Assembly: GCA_028712795.1 (NCBI GenBank)
Contig: JAQTPT010000012.1
Span: 1 to 64,000 of the forward strand
Length of the DNA: 64,000 nt
Origin: Methylococcales bacterium
Lineage (GTDB): Bacteria; Pseudomonadota; Gammaproteobacteria; Methylococcales; Methylomonadaceae
Reading direction: 5' to 3'
The notes below the pieces were generated by a model. That model was not told the DNA's origin and did no database searches. It worked only from the letters and a program-made list of their open reading frames with translations. The translations under genes and the position numbers were made by a program. Position 1 is the first letter of the stretch, and each line of letters opens with the position of its first letter. Positions 25,328 to 40,104 of this stretch are shown piece after piece.

Positions 25328-26404
25328 ATGACGTTATTGAAACTGGATATTTATGCAGTCAGAAATATCCAACAACAAACAATTATCCCGTCACCGGGAA
25401 TCAATTTTATTGTTGGGGAAAATGCCAGCGGCAAAAGTGCAGTCATTGAAGCTATTTTTATTTTAGGACGCGCCAAATCTTTCCGTTCTACAACCATCAA
25501 GCCGGTCATTAATTTTGCACACAATCATTTGATTGTTTCTGCGCAAACAGTGCAAGCGAATGGCAGTATTGCCCATTTAGGCATTCAACTCGACGTCAAA
25601 GATTTTTGTTGCCGGATCAATCAGCAAACAATCCAAAAAAGATCAGACCTTGCTTATGCTTTGCCGCTGCAAATCATTCATCCCAAAAGTTATGAGTTGC
25701 TTGATGCGGGACCTCAACTTCGCAGAGAATTTTTAGATTGGGGTGTTTTTAATAACGATGAAGATTTCTTGCCTGCATGGCGAAATTTCAAAAAAGCTCT
25801 CTCGCAACGCAATTCATTGTTAAAAGCCAAGCGTCCTGCATATATTAATGTTTGGGATAAGGAACTGATTTATTACGGTACAATAGTCAATAGTTTCCGG
25901 CAACGCTATTTGCAAAAGTTTAAGCCGATTTTCATTGAAATCATTAATCAATTTCTTGAAATTGATGACACCGAAATAAAGCTTATATCGGGTTGGGATA
26001 CATCCATAGAATTCCATCAGGTTTTAACAGAAGACCTGGAAAAAGACCTTCGTTATGGATTTACTCATAGCGGCCCGCACCGTGGCGATTTTCAATTATT
26101 AGTCAAAAACCGGTTGGCCAAGGATTTTGTTTCACGCGGTCAGCTTAAGTTATTGGTCATGAGCTTAAAACTTGCACAAGTGCAGCTACTAACTAATGAG
26201 CGCAGTAATATGGGATGTTTTCTAATTGATGATTTTTCGGCAGAACTTGATGTAACTAATCGTGCCAAATTATTACAGTATTTAAACAAAATGGAATGTC
26301 AGGTTTTTATTACAGCCACTCAAAAATCTGATTTTGGCAACTTGAGCCAAATAAAAAACTATAAAATGTTCCACGTGGAACATGGCAACATAAAGCAAGT
26401 GTAA
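25328..26404 (+). CDS. recF: RecF recombination mediator
   Basis: A 358-residue SMC-like ATPase that loads RecA at gaps. It has Walker A GENASGKSAVIEAIF (about 34-48), the signature FVSRGQLKLLVMSLKLAQ and Walker B CFLIDDFSAELD. Its last codons (encoding MFHVEHGNIKQV) contain a complete parS palindrome, so the C-terminal residues MFHVEH are dictated by a DNA site. Position between dnaN and gyrB is standard. Confidence 0.96.
   Translation: MTLLKLDIYAVRNIQQQTIIPSPGINFIVGENASGKSAVIEAIFILGRAKSFRSTTIKPVINFAHNHLIVSAQTVQANGSIAHLGIQLDVKDFCCRINQQTIQKRSDLAYALPLQIIHPKSYELLDAGPQLRREFLDWGVFNNDEDFLPAWRNFKKALSQRNSLLKAKRPAYINVWDKELIYYGTIVNSFRQRYLQKFKPIFIEIINQFLEIDDTEIKLISGWDTSIEFHQVLTEDLEKDLRYGFTHSGPHRGDFQLLVKNRLAKDFVSRGQLKLLVMSLKLAQVQLLTNERSNMGCFLIDDFSAELDVTNRAKLLQYLNKMECQVFITATQKSDFGNLSQIKNYKMFHVEHGNIKQV
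26367..26382. promoter_or_regulatory. parS centromere site 1 (inside recF)
   Basis: TGTTCCACGTGGAACA, a perfect 16-bp palindrome matching the ParB-binding parS consensus of gammaproteobacteria. It lies in the last codons of recF. ParB would load here and spread to segregate the origin. parA and parB are not in this window. Confidence 0.93.
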
Positions 26405-28864
<2,460 letters not shown>

Positions 28865-29012
28865 ATAGGGCTGATGTCAAAGCTCATAATTGAAGTATGA
28901 ACAGGTCAGCCAGCGGATATGAAAAGATTCTTGTGTCTGACCCTTGATCACCCGTAGCCGGCTCCATTGCCTAGAAACACACTCAAATAATCAAACAAAG
29001 CAAGGATTGTTG

Positions 29013-31600
<2,588 letters not shown>

Positions 31601-31601
<1 letters not shown>

Positions 31602-32881
31602 TGAGTAATACTCAAGAATTTATTCAGTTGGAAAATCTCGCCGATATTGTCATGGGACAATCGCCGGAGTCTACGAGTTGTAATGCTGATGAAAATGGCC
31701 TACCGTTTCTTCAAGGCTGCGCGGAATTTGGAAGACAATCACCATTCACTGAGGTGTATTGCTTTCCGCCGCTACGTGTTTCAAAGCCTGATTCGATCTT
31801 GATTAGTGTCCGAGCACCAGTGGGAAAACTGAATTGGGGAGAACAGAGCTATTGCATAGGTCGAGGATTAGGAACCATCAAAGCAAAACCCAACCTGTCA
31901 GATACACGTTTTCTCAGTTATTCAATTGAACAAAACGTGTCTTTCCTTCATCGCCGAAGCCAAGGTTCGACATTTTTGGCTGTCGGAGCGAATGATATTA
32001 AAATATTCCCGATACCGGCATTTTCTTATGCTAAACAAGAAAAAATTGCCCGCATTCTACAAACCATCGACCAAGCCATCGAAAAAACCGAAGCGCTGAT
32101 TGAAAAATACCAGCACATTAAAGCAGGGCTGATGCACGACCTGTTTACCCGAGGCATCGGCGCCGACGGCAAACTGCGGCCACCCCGCGAACAAGCCACG
32201 GAGCTGTATCAGCAAACCCCGGTTGGCTGGATTCCGAAGGAGTGGGAGCCGCTAAAATTGAAAGATATATTAAAAAGCTCAGGTGGTTATCTTCAAACAG
32301 GACCTTTCGGAAGCCAGCTTCACTCCCACGAATACACTCATGAGGGCGTTCCAGTTGTGATGCCACAAGACATCAATGATGGAATAATTGATGAAGTTCA
32401 TATTGCCCGTATACTGGAACGCCGGGCACAAAGCCTTCTGAAACATCGTCTTAAAATTGGCGACATCATTATTGCCAGACGAGGCGAGCTAAGTAGAGCA
32501 GCGGCAATAGCCGACATTGAGCAGGGCTGGGTTTGTGGTACAGGCTGCTTTTTGTTGAGGCTTGGTGGAAGTAATTTAGATGCAAGATTTTTCTCACTTG
32601 TATACCGGCATCCGATGGTTCAGCGGCAAGTAGAAGGGCTTGCTGTAGGCTCAACTATGCCAAGCTTGAACAATGAAATAATGGGTAAGCTAATATTTCC
32701 GTATATGAGTAAAACAGAGCAAACTGCAATAGCCGATAAAGTTAAACTGAGTGAAGCAAGAATTACGACTCTTCAGTCAGAGCTTGTCAAATTGCGAAAC
32801 CAAAAATCCGGTTTAGTGCACGCCCTGCTGACCGGCAAAGTATTGGTGAAGGTTGACGAATCTGAGCAGGAGCCTACCTGA
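31601..32881 (+). CDS. hsdS: Type I restriction-modification specificity subunit HsdS
   Basis: A 426-residue protein with two target-recognition domains (about 10-150 and 210-370), each followed by a helical spacer. The central one contains QEKIARILQTIDQAIEKTEALIEKY and AGLMHDLFTRGI, and the last contains LQSELVKLRNQKSGLVHALLTGKV. It selects the bipartite DNA site for methylation and cutting. The ATG at 31601 overlaps the hsdM stop (ATGA); a longer frame to 31580 is less likely. The TRD segments are more AT-rich than the conserved parts, which is common for swapped specificity domains. Confidence 0.92.
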
Positions 32882-33146
32882 TGCCGATCTGCCAAATCAT
32901 TGCCGGCCCCAATGGCGCAGGCAAAACCACCTTAGGAGGCCAAACCATGACTATCACCTCGGTTCCACCTTCGGCGGAAGCGCAAACCATTTTAAACGCC
33001 CTACAACAGGCCGTGGCCAAAAACCTCGAAAAGAAGCGTCGTCTTTGGCAGTATGCGGTGACTTGGAAAACGGCCGGCCCATCCAAATCGGAGACGATGC
33101 GCCGAACCAGGAGGGTCAGGGCACTGCGGATGATCCGAGCGGGTAA
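32881..33146 (+). pseudogene. Remnant of a zeta-toxin-type module: toxin N-terminus joined to a frameshifted partner gene
   Basis: The ATG overlapping the hsdS stop begins MPICQIIAGPNGAGKTT, a P-loop start like that of zeta/UDP-N-acetylglucosamine kinase-type toxins, but this ends after 17 residues. From 32947 a second pattern begins (MTITSVPPSAEAQTILNALQ), like the small protein usually paired with such toxins. It loses frame near 33064: the right continuation ENGRPIQIGDDAPNQEG is in another frame and stops at 33146. So both genes are broken and fused by deletion. The single open frame to 33207 is a by-product. Confidence 0.6.
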
Positions 33147-33221
33147 AAGCAAGGCATTGGATTTGCATGCTATCAATGCTATCATTTTTGCAATTCAGCA
33201 ATTTTGACGAGGTAATCAACG

Positions 33222-33455
33222 ATGGCCAATTTAATCGTGCGCAACATAGACGATGAAATCGCGAATGCCCTGAAGATGCGGGCAAGCCGCCACGGCATCA
33301 GCGCCGAGGCCGAACACCGGCGGATTTTGGAACAGGCGCTGACGCGCCCGAAAAAACGCTCTTTTCTCGAGATATTAAGCCAGATTCCCGATGTGGGCAC
33401 CGATGAAGATTTTACCCGGGTACAGGATCAACAGGCTTCGAACCCGTTTGACTGA
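33222..33455 (+). CDS. FitA/VapB-like ribbon-helix-helix antitoxin
   Basis: A 77-residue protein. MANLIVRNIDDEIANALKMRAS is a ribbon-helix-helix start of the FitA/Arc type, and the tail (DVGTDEDFTRVQDQ) is the acidic toxin-binding part. The family binds its own promoter as a complex with the PIN toxin. The stop overlaps the toxin start by one base (TGATG). It sits between hsdS and hsdR, a common position for stabilising modules in type I loci. Confidence 0.88.
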   Translation: MANLIVRNIDDEIANALKMRASRHGISAEAEHRRILEQALTRPKKRSFLEILSQIPDVGTDEDFTRVQDQQASNPFD

Positions 33456-33883
33456 TGTACTTACTGGACACCAACATCGTCAGTGAGCTGCGTAAAAAAG
33501 AACGGGCAAATGCCGGGCTCAGGCGTTTCGTTCGTCAACTCGCCGAACAGGATGCTCAAACCTATATCAGCGTGGTGACCGTCGGCGAGCTCCGCCGTGG
33601 CGTGGATTTGATCCGGCATAGGGGCGATTTAACCCAAGCCGGGGCGCTGGAGGCCTGGATGCAAATGCTGCTGGATGACTATACGGACAACATTCTGGCT
33701 TTTGGCACAGAGGAAGCCAAGGTCTGGGGCCGGTTGCGCGTACCTCATCCGGAAAATGCCCTTGATAAACAGATTGCCGCGACTGCGCTGTGCTACGGTT
33801 ATATCTTGGTGACGCGTAACGTGCGCGACTTTGCCCAAACCGGCGTGATACTGCTTAATCCGTTCGAGTCTTCCAATGTCTGA
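33455..33883 (+). CDS. FitB/VapC-like PIN-domain toxin
   Basis: A 142-residue PIN ribonuclease. The acidic active-site residues are in LLDTNIVSEL (Asp5), SVVTVGELRRG (Glu), ENALDKQIAATAL (Asp) and TRNVRDF (Asp). It likely cuts RNA when freed from the adjacent antitoxin. Its last 8 bp overlap the hsdR start, so this toxin is translationally tied to hsdR as well as to its antitoxin. Confidence 0.9.
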   Translation: MYLLDTNIVSELRKKERANAGLRRFVRQLAEQDAQTYISVVTVGELRRGVDLIRHRGDLTQAGALEAWMQMLLDDYTDNILAFGTEEAKVWGRLRVPHPENALDKQIAATALCYGYILVTRNVRDFAQTGVILLNPFESSNV

Positions 33884-36800
33884 ATACACCGAAGTCGAAC
33901 AGCCGTTCCTGCAGCAGTTGCAAGTTCTGGGCTGGGACATCATCGACCAGGGGCCGGATATTCCATCAGACCCGACCAAAAGCCTGCGCCTGAATTTCCG
34001 CCAATGGCTGCTGCCAGAGGTGTTTGCCAAATCCGTTGCGACGCTAAACACCAACGCCGACGGCACGCCCTGGCTTACCGGCAAACAGTTGCAGGATTTG
34101 CAGGACCAGCTTCTGCGCCAACCCAACCGCACCTTGTTGGAAGCCAACGAGGCGATTCAAAAGCTCTTGTTCAAGGCCCAGGTGGATGTCAACGAAGTCA
34201 CCGGCGAGCAGGACCCGGTGGTGAAGCTGATCGACTTCGTCAATCCGGAAAACAATCACTATCTCGCCATCAACCAGTTCCGCAACGATACGCCGGGCTG
34301 CGTGAAGCAATTCATCATTCCGGACATCGTGCTGTTCGTAAACGGTATTCCGCTGATCGTGGTGGAGTGCAAGAAAGGCGGGCCGACCTGCGCCAACCCG
34401 ATGGCGGAAGCCTTTGAGCAGTTCCAGCGCTATATGGACCGGCGCAAGGAAACCAAACAACAGGGATTGAAGGAAGGTGAACCGCGCCTGTTTCACTGCA
34501 ATATGCTGCTGATCCGCAGCAGCGGCGTGGAAGCCGATTACGGCACCATCACCTCCGGCGAAGAACATTTCTACCCGTGGAAAACCCAGTGGCCGCAGCC
34601 GGTTTGCGTCGCCGAAGGCATGAATCAGCAACAGCAACTGGTCAACGGCATGCTAAACAAAGCCAATCTACTCAGTATGCTGCGCACATCCAGCGTGTTC
34701 ATGGACACTGACGGCGGCCCGCGCATCAAGGTGATTTGCCGCTACCAACAGTTCCGCGCCGCCAACAAAATTATCGAGCGGCTGCGCCATGGCCAGACTC
34801 CCGAGGAAAAAAGCGGCGTGGTCTGGCATACGCAGGGTTCCGGCAAAAGCCTGACCATGGTGTTTGTCGCGCGTATGCTGCGCGTTTCCCGCGATCTCAA
34901 CGATTACAAGATCCTGCTGATTAACGACCGGGTGGATCTGGAAGACCAGCTCGCCGAATCAGCCACCCTGATCGGCGGCCGGGTACATAACATCGACAGC
35001 CGGAAAATGCTGCGCGAACAACTGGCTACGGACAGCTCCGACATCAATATGGTGATGGTGCACAAGTTCCAGCTGCACGACCAAAGTCTGCCGTTGAAAG
35101 TCGCCGAAGCCCTGGGCACCTATCAAGCCATCCCCACCAGTCAGACTTTTGGTATCGTCAATAACTCCTCGCGCATTGTGCTGATGATCGACGAGGCGCA
35201 TCGCACCCAGAGCTCGGATCTTGGCGACAATATTTTTGAAGCCTTTCCCAACGCAGCTCGCCTCGCCTTTACCGGAACGCCGCTCATTACCGAGCGCCAC
35301 GGCGAAAAGAAAACGATCAAGCGTTTTGGCGATTATATCGATACCTATCGATTGATGGACGCGGTAGCAGACGGCACTACTTTGCAGATTCTTTATGAAG
35401 GCCGCACCGCCGATGCGGCGCTGAACGACAAGCACGGCTTTGAAACCCGGTTTGAAAACCTGTTTAAGGACCGCAGCGAAGAAGAACTGCTGGCGATCAA
35501 GAAAAAATACGGTGCCACCGGCGATCTTCTGGAAGCCGAGCAGCGCATTGCCGCCATTGCCAAGGATATGGTGCGGCATTATCTGGAGCATATCTTTCCC
35601 AATGGCTTCAAAGCGCAGGTGGTGTGCCACTCCAAACTGGCTGCGGTGTGTTACCAGAAAGCCGTTCATCAGGCACTGGCCGAAACTGTTGCTCAACTGC
35701 AAGCCGATCCAGAGCCTGATCTGGAACTGATCAAAAAAGTGAGTTTTCTGAAAGGGGTGGTGGTTATTTCCAGTGACGGCACCAACGAGGCGGCTTATAT
35801 CACCGAGGCGCGCAAGCAGGCCAAAGCCTGGAACGCCGTGGACAATTTCTGCAAGCCTTTCGATTTTGAAGACCCGGATAAATCCTATAGCGGGATCGCC
35901 TTTCTGATCGTATGCGACATGCTGCTGACCGGCTTTGATGCGCCGATCGAACAGGTGATGTATATCGACAAGAAAATCCGCGAGCACACCCTGCTGCAGG
36001 CTATTGCCCGCACCAACCGGGTGAAGAAAGGCAAGCAGCGTGGCTATGTGGTGGATTATATTGGCCTTACCGAAAACCTCACCGACGCATTGACCCTGTA
36101 CGCCGCTGCCGACGAGCAGCAGGAACTGGCCCAAGGCTTGAAAAATATCACCTCGGAAATGCCGGTGCTGGAAGAGCGCTACCAGCGGCTGTTGCAGTTA
36201 TTTGCCGGGCACAAGGTGGCCAAGGTGCGCGAGTTTGTCGAAGGCAAGCTTGCCAATGTCGAGGAAGATGCGGCCGTAGTGCACGAGGCCGTCAAGCTGC
36301 TGAAGGATGAAAAAATCCGCGCCGATTTTGATGTGTATCTGAAAAAATTTCTGATGAGTCTGGACATCATTCTGCCGAACCGGGCCGCCCATGCTTACCG
36401 GGTGCCGGCCAAGCGCCTGGGTTATATTTTGCGCGTCACCAAAGAGCGCTACAAAGACACCAGCCTTGATTTGGGGGATGCCGGGCAGAAGGTGCGTGAT
36501 CTGATCAACGAGCATTTGATCAGTCTGGGCATCAATCCCAAGGTGCCGCCGGTAGAGTTACTGTCGGAGAACTTTATCGCCAACCTGAACCAGCATTCCG
36601 CCGGCAATGCCGAGGCTAAGGCCAGCGAAATGGAGCATGCCATCCGCAAACACTGCACCGTGCATCACGATGAAGATCCGGCGTTTTATAAAAGCCTGTC
36701 GGAGAAGGTCGAAAACCTGATTGACCAGTATCAGGATCAATGGGATAAACTTGCCGAAGAGCTGGAAAAACTGCGCGCCGTAGCTATCGAAGGCCGCAAG

Positions 36801-37142
36801 CAAGGCGAGGAAGGCATGAGCAAGGAAGCCACCACCTTCTTCAAGCACATCGCCAATGAAGCCTTTGACAACGGTGAAGTGCCTGTTGATGCCAAGCCAA
36901 AAATGAAAGCGCTGATGGAGGCTATCGTTGAAACTTTGCAGCACAGCATTGGCAGCATCGATTTCTGGCATAACAGCGACAAGCAAAAGAAAACCCGCAG
37001 TGAAATCAAAACTGCATTGACCTTGACTGGTATTACTGAGCTTAAACAAAACCGGGAGCGTATCGCGATAGAAATTATGAAACTGGCTAAGAATCGCCAC
37101 GATGAACTTCTGAAAGGCGCTGCGGGGAGTAGTCAAGCATGA
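33876..37142 (+). CDS. hsdR: Type I restriction enzyme HsdR (motor and nuclease)
   Basis: A 1088-residue subunit. The N-terminal PD-(D/E)xK nuclease is visible as IPDIVLFVNGIPLIVVECK (about 148-166). The SF2 translocase follows with Walker A HTQGSGKSLTMVF, Walker B MIDEAHRTQ, and FTGTPL. A helical C-terminal region contacts the HsdM/S core. It pulls and cuts unmethylated DNA. The frame is intact although hsdM is interrupted, so if the amber codon is real the enzyme should be unable to modify or cut. Composition is GC-richer than the origin genes. Confidence 0.95.
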   Translation: MSEYTEVEQPFLQQLQVLGWDIIDQGPDIPSDPTKSLRLNFRQWLLPEVFAKSVATLNTNADGTPWLTGKQLQDLQDQLLRQPNRTLLEANEAIQKLLFKAQVDVNEVTGEQDPVVKLIDFVNPENNHYLAINQFRNDTPGCVKQFIIPDIVLFVNGIPLIVVECKKGGPTCANPMAEAFEQFQRYMDRRKETKQQGLKEGEPRLFHCNMLLIRSSGVEADYGTITSGEEHFYPWKTQWPQPVCVAEGMNQQQQLVNGMLNKANLLSMLRTSSVFMDTDGGPRIKVICRYQQFRAANKIIERLRHGQTPEEKSGVVWHTQGSGKSLTMVFVARMLRVSRDLNDYKILLINDRVDLEDQLAESATLIGGRVHNIDSRKMLREQLATDSSDINMVMVHKFQLHDQSLPLKVAEALGTYQAIPTSQTFGIVNNSSRIVLMIDEAHRTQSSDLGDNIFEAFPNAARLAFTGTPLITERHGEKKTIKRFGDYIDTYRLMDAVADGTTLQILYEGRTADAALNDKHGFETRFENLFKDRSEEELLAIKKKYGATGDLLEAEQRIAAIAKDMVRHYLEHIFPNGFKAQVVCHSKLAAVCYQKAVHQALAETVAQLQADPEPDLELIKKVSFLKGVVVISSDGTNEAAYITEARKQAKAWNAVDNFCKPFDFEDPDKSYSGIAFLIVCDMLLTGFDAPIEQVMYIDKKIREHTLLQAIARTNRVKKGKQRGYVVDYIGLTENLTDALTLYAAADEQQELAQGLKNITSEMPVLEERYQRLLQLFAGHKVAKVREFVEGKLANVEEDAAVVHEAVKLLKDEKIRADFDVYLKKFLMSLDIILPNRAAHAYRVPAKRLGYILRVTKERYKDTSLDLGDAGQKVRDLINEHLISLGINPKVPPVELLSENFIANLNQHSAGNAEAKASEMEHAIRKHCTVHHDEDPAFYKSLSEKVENLIDQYQDQWDKLAEELEKLRAVAIEGRKQGEEGMSKEATTFFKHIANEAFDNGEVPVDAKPKMKALMEAIVETLQHSIGSIDFWHNSDKQKKTRSEIKTALTLTGITELKQNRERIAIEIMKLAKNRHDELLKGAAGSSQA

Positions 37143-37912
37143 AAAAATTGTCAGGAACAATTTTTAGCGGCAGCCGCGAAGCGGTGAGGCGCTTGGATGC
37201 GTCGAACAGCGTAAGACATGTCAAAGATATTGAATACCAGCTATTGCCCGGTAGCCCGCGCAAAACCACCGACATCGTGATTGAACGCAATGGCGTGGTG
37301 ACCGTGCGTGCGCCTGCGAATTACACCCCGGAACAGGTGGATGCGGTAGTGGAAAGCAAACGGCTATGGATTTACCGCAACCTGGCCGAATGGAAAGATC
37401 TGAACGCCAGCGCCGTAATGCGTGAATGGGTCAACGGCGAAACCTTCATATACTTGGGCCGCGCTTATCGTTTGTCGCTGGTATCCGGCCAGGACTGTGC
37501 CTTGCAACTGAAAGAAGGCCGCTTCTGCCTGAGCCGTTCCGTGATTGAACGGGGCGGCGCAGAAGCAGCCAGGCGGGCATTTGAATCCTACTTTAACGAT
37601 AAAGGCATGCAGCGTTTCAGTGAACGCATTGCCTACTTTGCGCCGAAGGTGGGCGGCAACGTCGCCGGCATTAAAGTGAAAGAAATGGGCTACCGCTGGG
37701 CAAGCTGCGGCAAAAACGGCCAGCTTAATTTTCACTGGAAGTGCATGATGGCTCCACCGCGCATCATCGACTACATCGTGGCGCATGAGCTGTGCCATTT
37801 TCACCACCGCGACCACACCGATGCGTTTTGGAATGAAGTGGACAAGGTAATGCCGGATTATCGAGAGCGCAAGGAATGGCTGAGAAAACACGGGGCAAGC
37901 TTGGCGGTGTAA
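37139..37912 (+). CDS. YgjP/DUF45-type M48-like metallopeptidase
   Basis: A 257-residue protein. The zinc site is HELCHFHHRDHTDAFWNEV (a HExxH motif with the third ligand downstream), preceded by KEMGYRWASCGKNGQLNFHW, the family's WGSC-like strand. DUF45 proteins are often the last gene of type I restriction loci, where their role is not established; E. coli YgjP has also been linked to nucleotide metabolism. The ATG overlaps the hsdR stop by 4 nt, so it belongs to the operon. Confidence 0.88.
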   Translation: MKKLSGTIFSGSREAVRRLDASNSVRHVKDIEYQLLPGSPRKTTDIVIERNGVVTVRAPANYTPEQVDAVVESKRLWIYRNLAEWKDLNASAVMREWVNGETFIYLGRAYRLSLVSGQDCALQLKEGRFCLSRSVIERGGAEAARRAFESYFNDKGMQRFSERIAYFAPKVGGNVAGIKVKEMGYRWASCGKNGQLNFHWKCMMAPPRIIDYIVAHELCHFHHRDHTDAFWNEVDKVMPDYRERKEWLRKHGASLAV

Positions 37913-38450
37913 GTGCTAGAAAAGAGCATATAATAATGCGCTTGCCTTCACATCTAATTTGCCTGCGGGCTAAAAATAAATCTGACTGATAAGTTAAGGC
38001 TGAGAAAAACACTCATAATCACAGGGCCTGATAGGGTATTTTGAGCTGAACTATTGCAAGGCGGCCAATGAATATGGAATTTTTCCCTCGGAGTTGAAGC
38101 CATCTTTGCAAGTAGCCATTTTAGGACGTCATTTTTTCTTAATTCTACTTTGTCAGATTACATGATCACACTATTCAAGATCGTCATTCCGGCATGGATT
38201 GCCGGAATCCAGGCTCAATGGATGGGTTTGAGCTTACCATCCATGGCACTGGATACCCGCTTCCCGGCGGGTATGACAAGCTTTCGTATAATCTGACAAA
38301 GTAGAATTAAATATTTATATCGGTATTTAGATAGAACGCCTCAAACAACAAAGTTCTCGTAAAGTTTCTATGATCGTGTTCATAAAAAAAACGGTCACTG
38401 AACAAATGTGCAGGAACAATTCGAATTTTTTATTTTTTTAGGAATGATAT
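37913..38450. other. Intergenic region between the restriction island and lgt
   Basis: A 540-bp gap. It contains the MITE-like element at 38139-38310. The left part (37913-38138) and the right part before lgt (38311-38450) show no gene. The lgt promoter should lie in the right part, which is AT-rich. Confidence 0.5.
38139..38310. mobile_element. MITE-like element with 22-bp perfect terminal inverted repeats
   Basis: The ends at 38139-38160 and 38289-38310 are perfect inverted repeats of 22 bp (outer sequence TTAATTCTACTTTG). The element is 172 bp, encodes nothing, and its inside is a series of hairpins: TTCCGGC/GCCGGAA, ATGGATGG/CCATCCAT and ACCCGC/GCGGGT. The TA near each end would suit an element mobilised by an IS630/Tc1-type transposase, which targets TA. 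The transposase assignment is inference. Confidence 0.75.
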
Positions 38451-39233
38451 ATGCTTAGCTATCCTCAAATCGACCCCGTAGCGCTAAGCTTGGGGCCTGT
38501 AAAAATTCACTGGTATGGCCTAATGTATGTGATCGGTTTTGCCGCTGTCTGGTTTTTAGGTCAAAAACGGGCGCAACAACCCTGGTCACCGATTAAACCA
38601 GAGGCAATAGAAGATCTGGTCACCTATGGCGCTGTGGGCGTTATTTTTGGCGGACGGATCGGCTATATTCTGTTTTATAATTTTGGTGAGTTTCTAAGCA
38701 ATCCCGTAATCCTGTTTAAAATATGGCAAGGCGGCATGTCTTTTCATGGCGGCATGTTAGGGGTTTTTATTGCCATGTGGATTTTTACAAAAAAACAGCA
38801 TTGTACCTTGCTGCAATTGACCGATATTATCGCGCCGCTGGCGCCGATTGGCTTAGGGGCGGGGCGCATCGGTAATTTTATCAATTCAGAATTATGGGGC
38901 AGAACCACAGATGTACCCTGGGCCATGATATTCCCTAATGGAGGCCCGCTTGCCCGGCATCCCTCACAACTGTATGAAGCCTTTTTAGAAGGGGTAGTGT
39001 TATTTGTCATACTCTGGCTATATTCGAGCAAACCAAGGCCTGTGGGAGCTATAACCGGGATGTCCCTGTTTTTCTACGGCTGCTTCCGGTTTTTTGTCGA
39101 GTTTTTCAGAATGCCGGATGCGCAGCTAGGATATCTGGCTCTGGATTGGGTTACCATGGGACAGATACTGTCAACGCCGATGATAATTATTGGTGCGCTG
39201 CTGTTTTATTATGCCCATAAAAAGACGGTATGA
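38451..39233 (+). CDS. lgt: Prolipoprotein diacylglyceryl transferase
   Basis: A 260-residue inner-membrane enzyme that moves a diacylglyceryl group to the lipobox cysteine of prolipoproteins. Signatures: [12 protein letters not shown] near the start, [11 protein letters not shown] (about 95-105) and [18 protein letters not shown] (about 137-154). About seven membrane helices. The stop overlaps the thyA start (ATGA), the classic lgt-thyA pair. Confidence 0.96.
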   Translation: MLSYPQIDPVALSLGPVKIHWYGLMYVIGFAAVWFLGQKRAQQPWSPIKPEAIEDLVTYGAVGVIFGGRIGYILFYNFGEFLSNPVILFKIWQGGMSFHGGMLGVFIAMWIFTKKQHCTLLQLTDIIAPLAPIGLGAGRIGNFINSELWGRTTDVPWAMIFPNGGPLARHPSQLYEAFLEGVVLFVILWLYSSKPRPVGAITGMSLFFYGCFRFFVEFFRMPDAQLGYLALDWVTMGQILSTPMIIIGALLFYYAHKKTV

Positions 39234-40063
39234 AGCACTATTTAGAATTACTCGATAACATACTCACCGAAGGAACCCTGAAAGGCGATAGAACCGGCAG
39301 TGGCACGTTGTCTATTTTTGGCCATCAGATGCGTTTTGATTTGGCTCAGGGTTTTCCTTTGGTTACTACAAAGAAAATACATTTAAAGTCAATTATTTAT
39401 GAATTATTATGGTTTTTAAAAGGCGAGACTAACCTTGGCTTTTTACATGAGCATAATGTCAATATCTGGAATGAATGGGCTGATGAGCGGGGTGAATTAG
39501 GTCCTGTGTATGGACATCAATGGCGTTCATGGCCAACGCCGGATGGCCGGCATATTGATCAGATTCAGCAGGTTATTGAACAACTGAAAACAACGCCCAA
39601 TAGCCGGCGAATTATTGTATCTGCCTGGAATGTGGCGGATTTACCCGATGAAAGCATGAGTCCGCAACAAAATGTAGCGCTGGGTAAAATGGCTTTGGCG
39701 CCCTGTCACGCTTTTTTTCAGTTCTATGTTGCCGATGGCAAGTTGTCATGTCAGCTCTATCAGCGCAGCTGCGACACGTTTTTAGGCGTGCCATTCAATA
39801 TCGCCAGTTATGCCCTATTGACGCACATGCTCGCCCAGCAATGCGATTTGGAAGTGGGTGATTTTATCTGGACGGGCGGCGACGTGCATTTGTATCTGAA
39901 TCATCAGGCGCAAGCTAAGTTGCAATTAACCCGTAAACCCTATCCTTTGCCGATCTTAACATTTAAGCGCAGACCCAAATCATTATTCGATTACCAGTAC
40001 GAAGATTTTGAAATAACGGATTATAGGGCGCATGAACATATCAAAGCCCCAATATCTGTATAA
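39230..40063 (+). CDS. thyA: Thymidylate synthase
   Basis: A 277-residue enzyme making dTMP from dUMP with methylene-tetrahydrofolate. The active-site cysteine is in [13 protein letters not shown], followed by [28 protein letters not shown], and [19 protein letters not shown] marks the N-terminus. It is about 13 residues longer than the 264-residue E. coli enzyme. Coupled to lgt by a 4-nt overlap. Confidence 0.97.
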   Translation: MKHYLELLDNILTEGTLKGDRTGSGTLSIFGHQMRFDLAQGFPLVTTKKIHLKSIIYELLWFLKGETNLGFLHEHNVNIWNEWADERGELGPVYGHQWRSWPTPDGRHIDQIQQVIEQLKTTPNSRRIIVSAWNVADLPDESMSPQQNVALGKMALAPCHAFFQFYVADGKLSCQLYQRSCDTFLGVPFNIASYALLTHMLAQQCDLEVGDFIWTGGDVHLYLNHQAQAKLQLTRKPYPLPILTFKRRPKSLFDYQYEDFEITDYRAHEHIKAPISV

Positions 40064-40104
40064 TAAAATACTTTCATTTTTAGATTAAAGAAGCCATAAA
40101 AATA

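Noticed and set aside
34959..36134. A 391-residue open frame antisense to hsdR
   Set aside because: It is a shadow of the GC-rich hsdR frame, with no ribosome site or family features.
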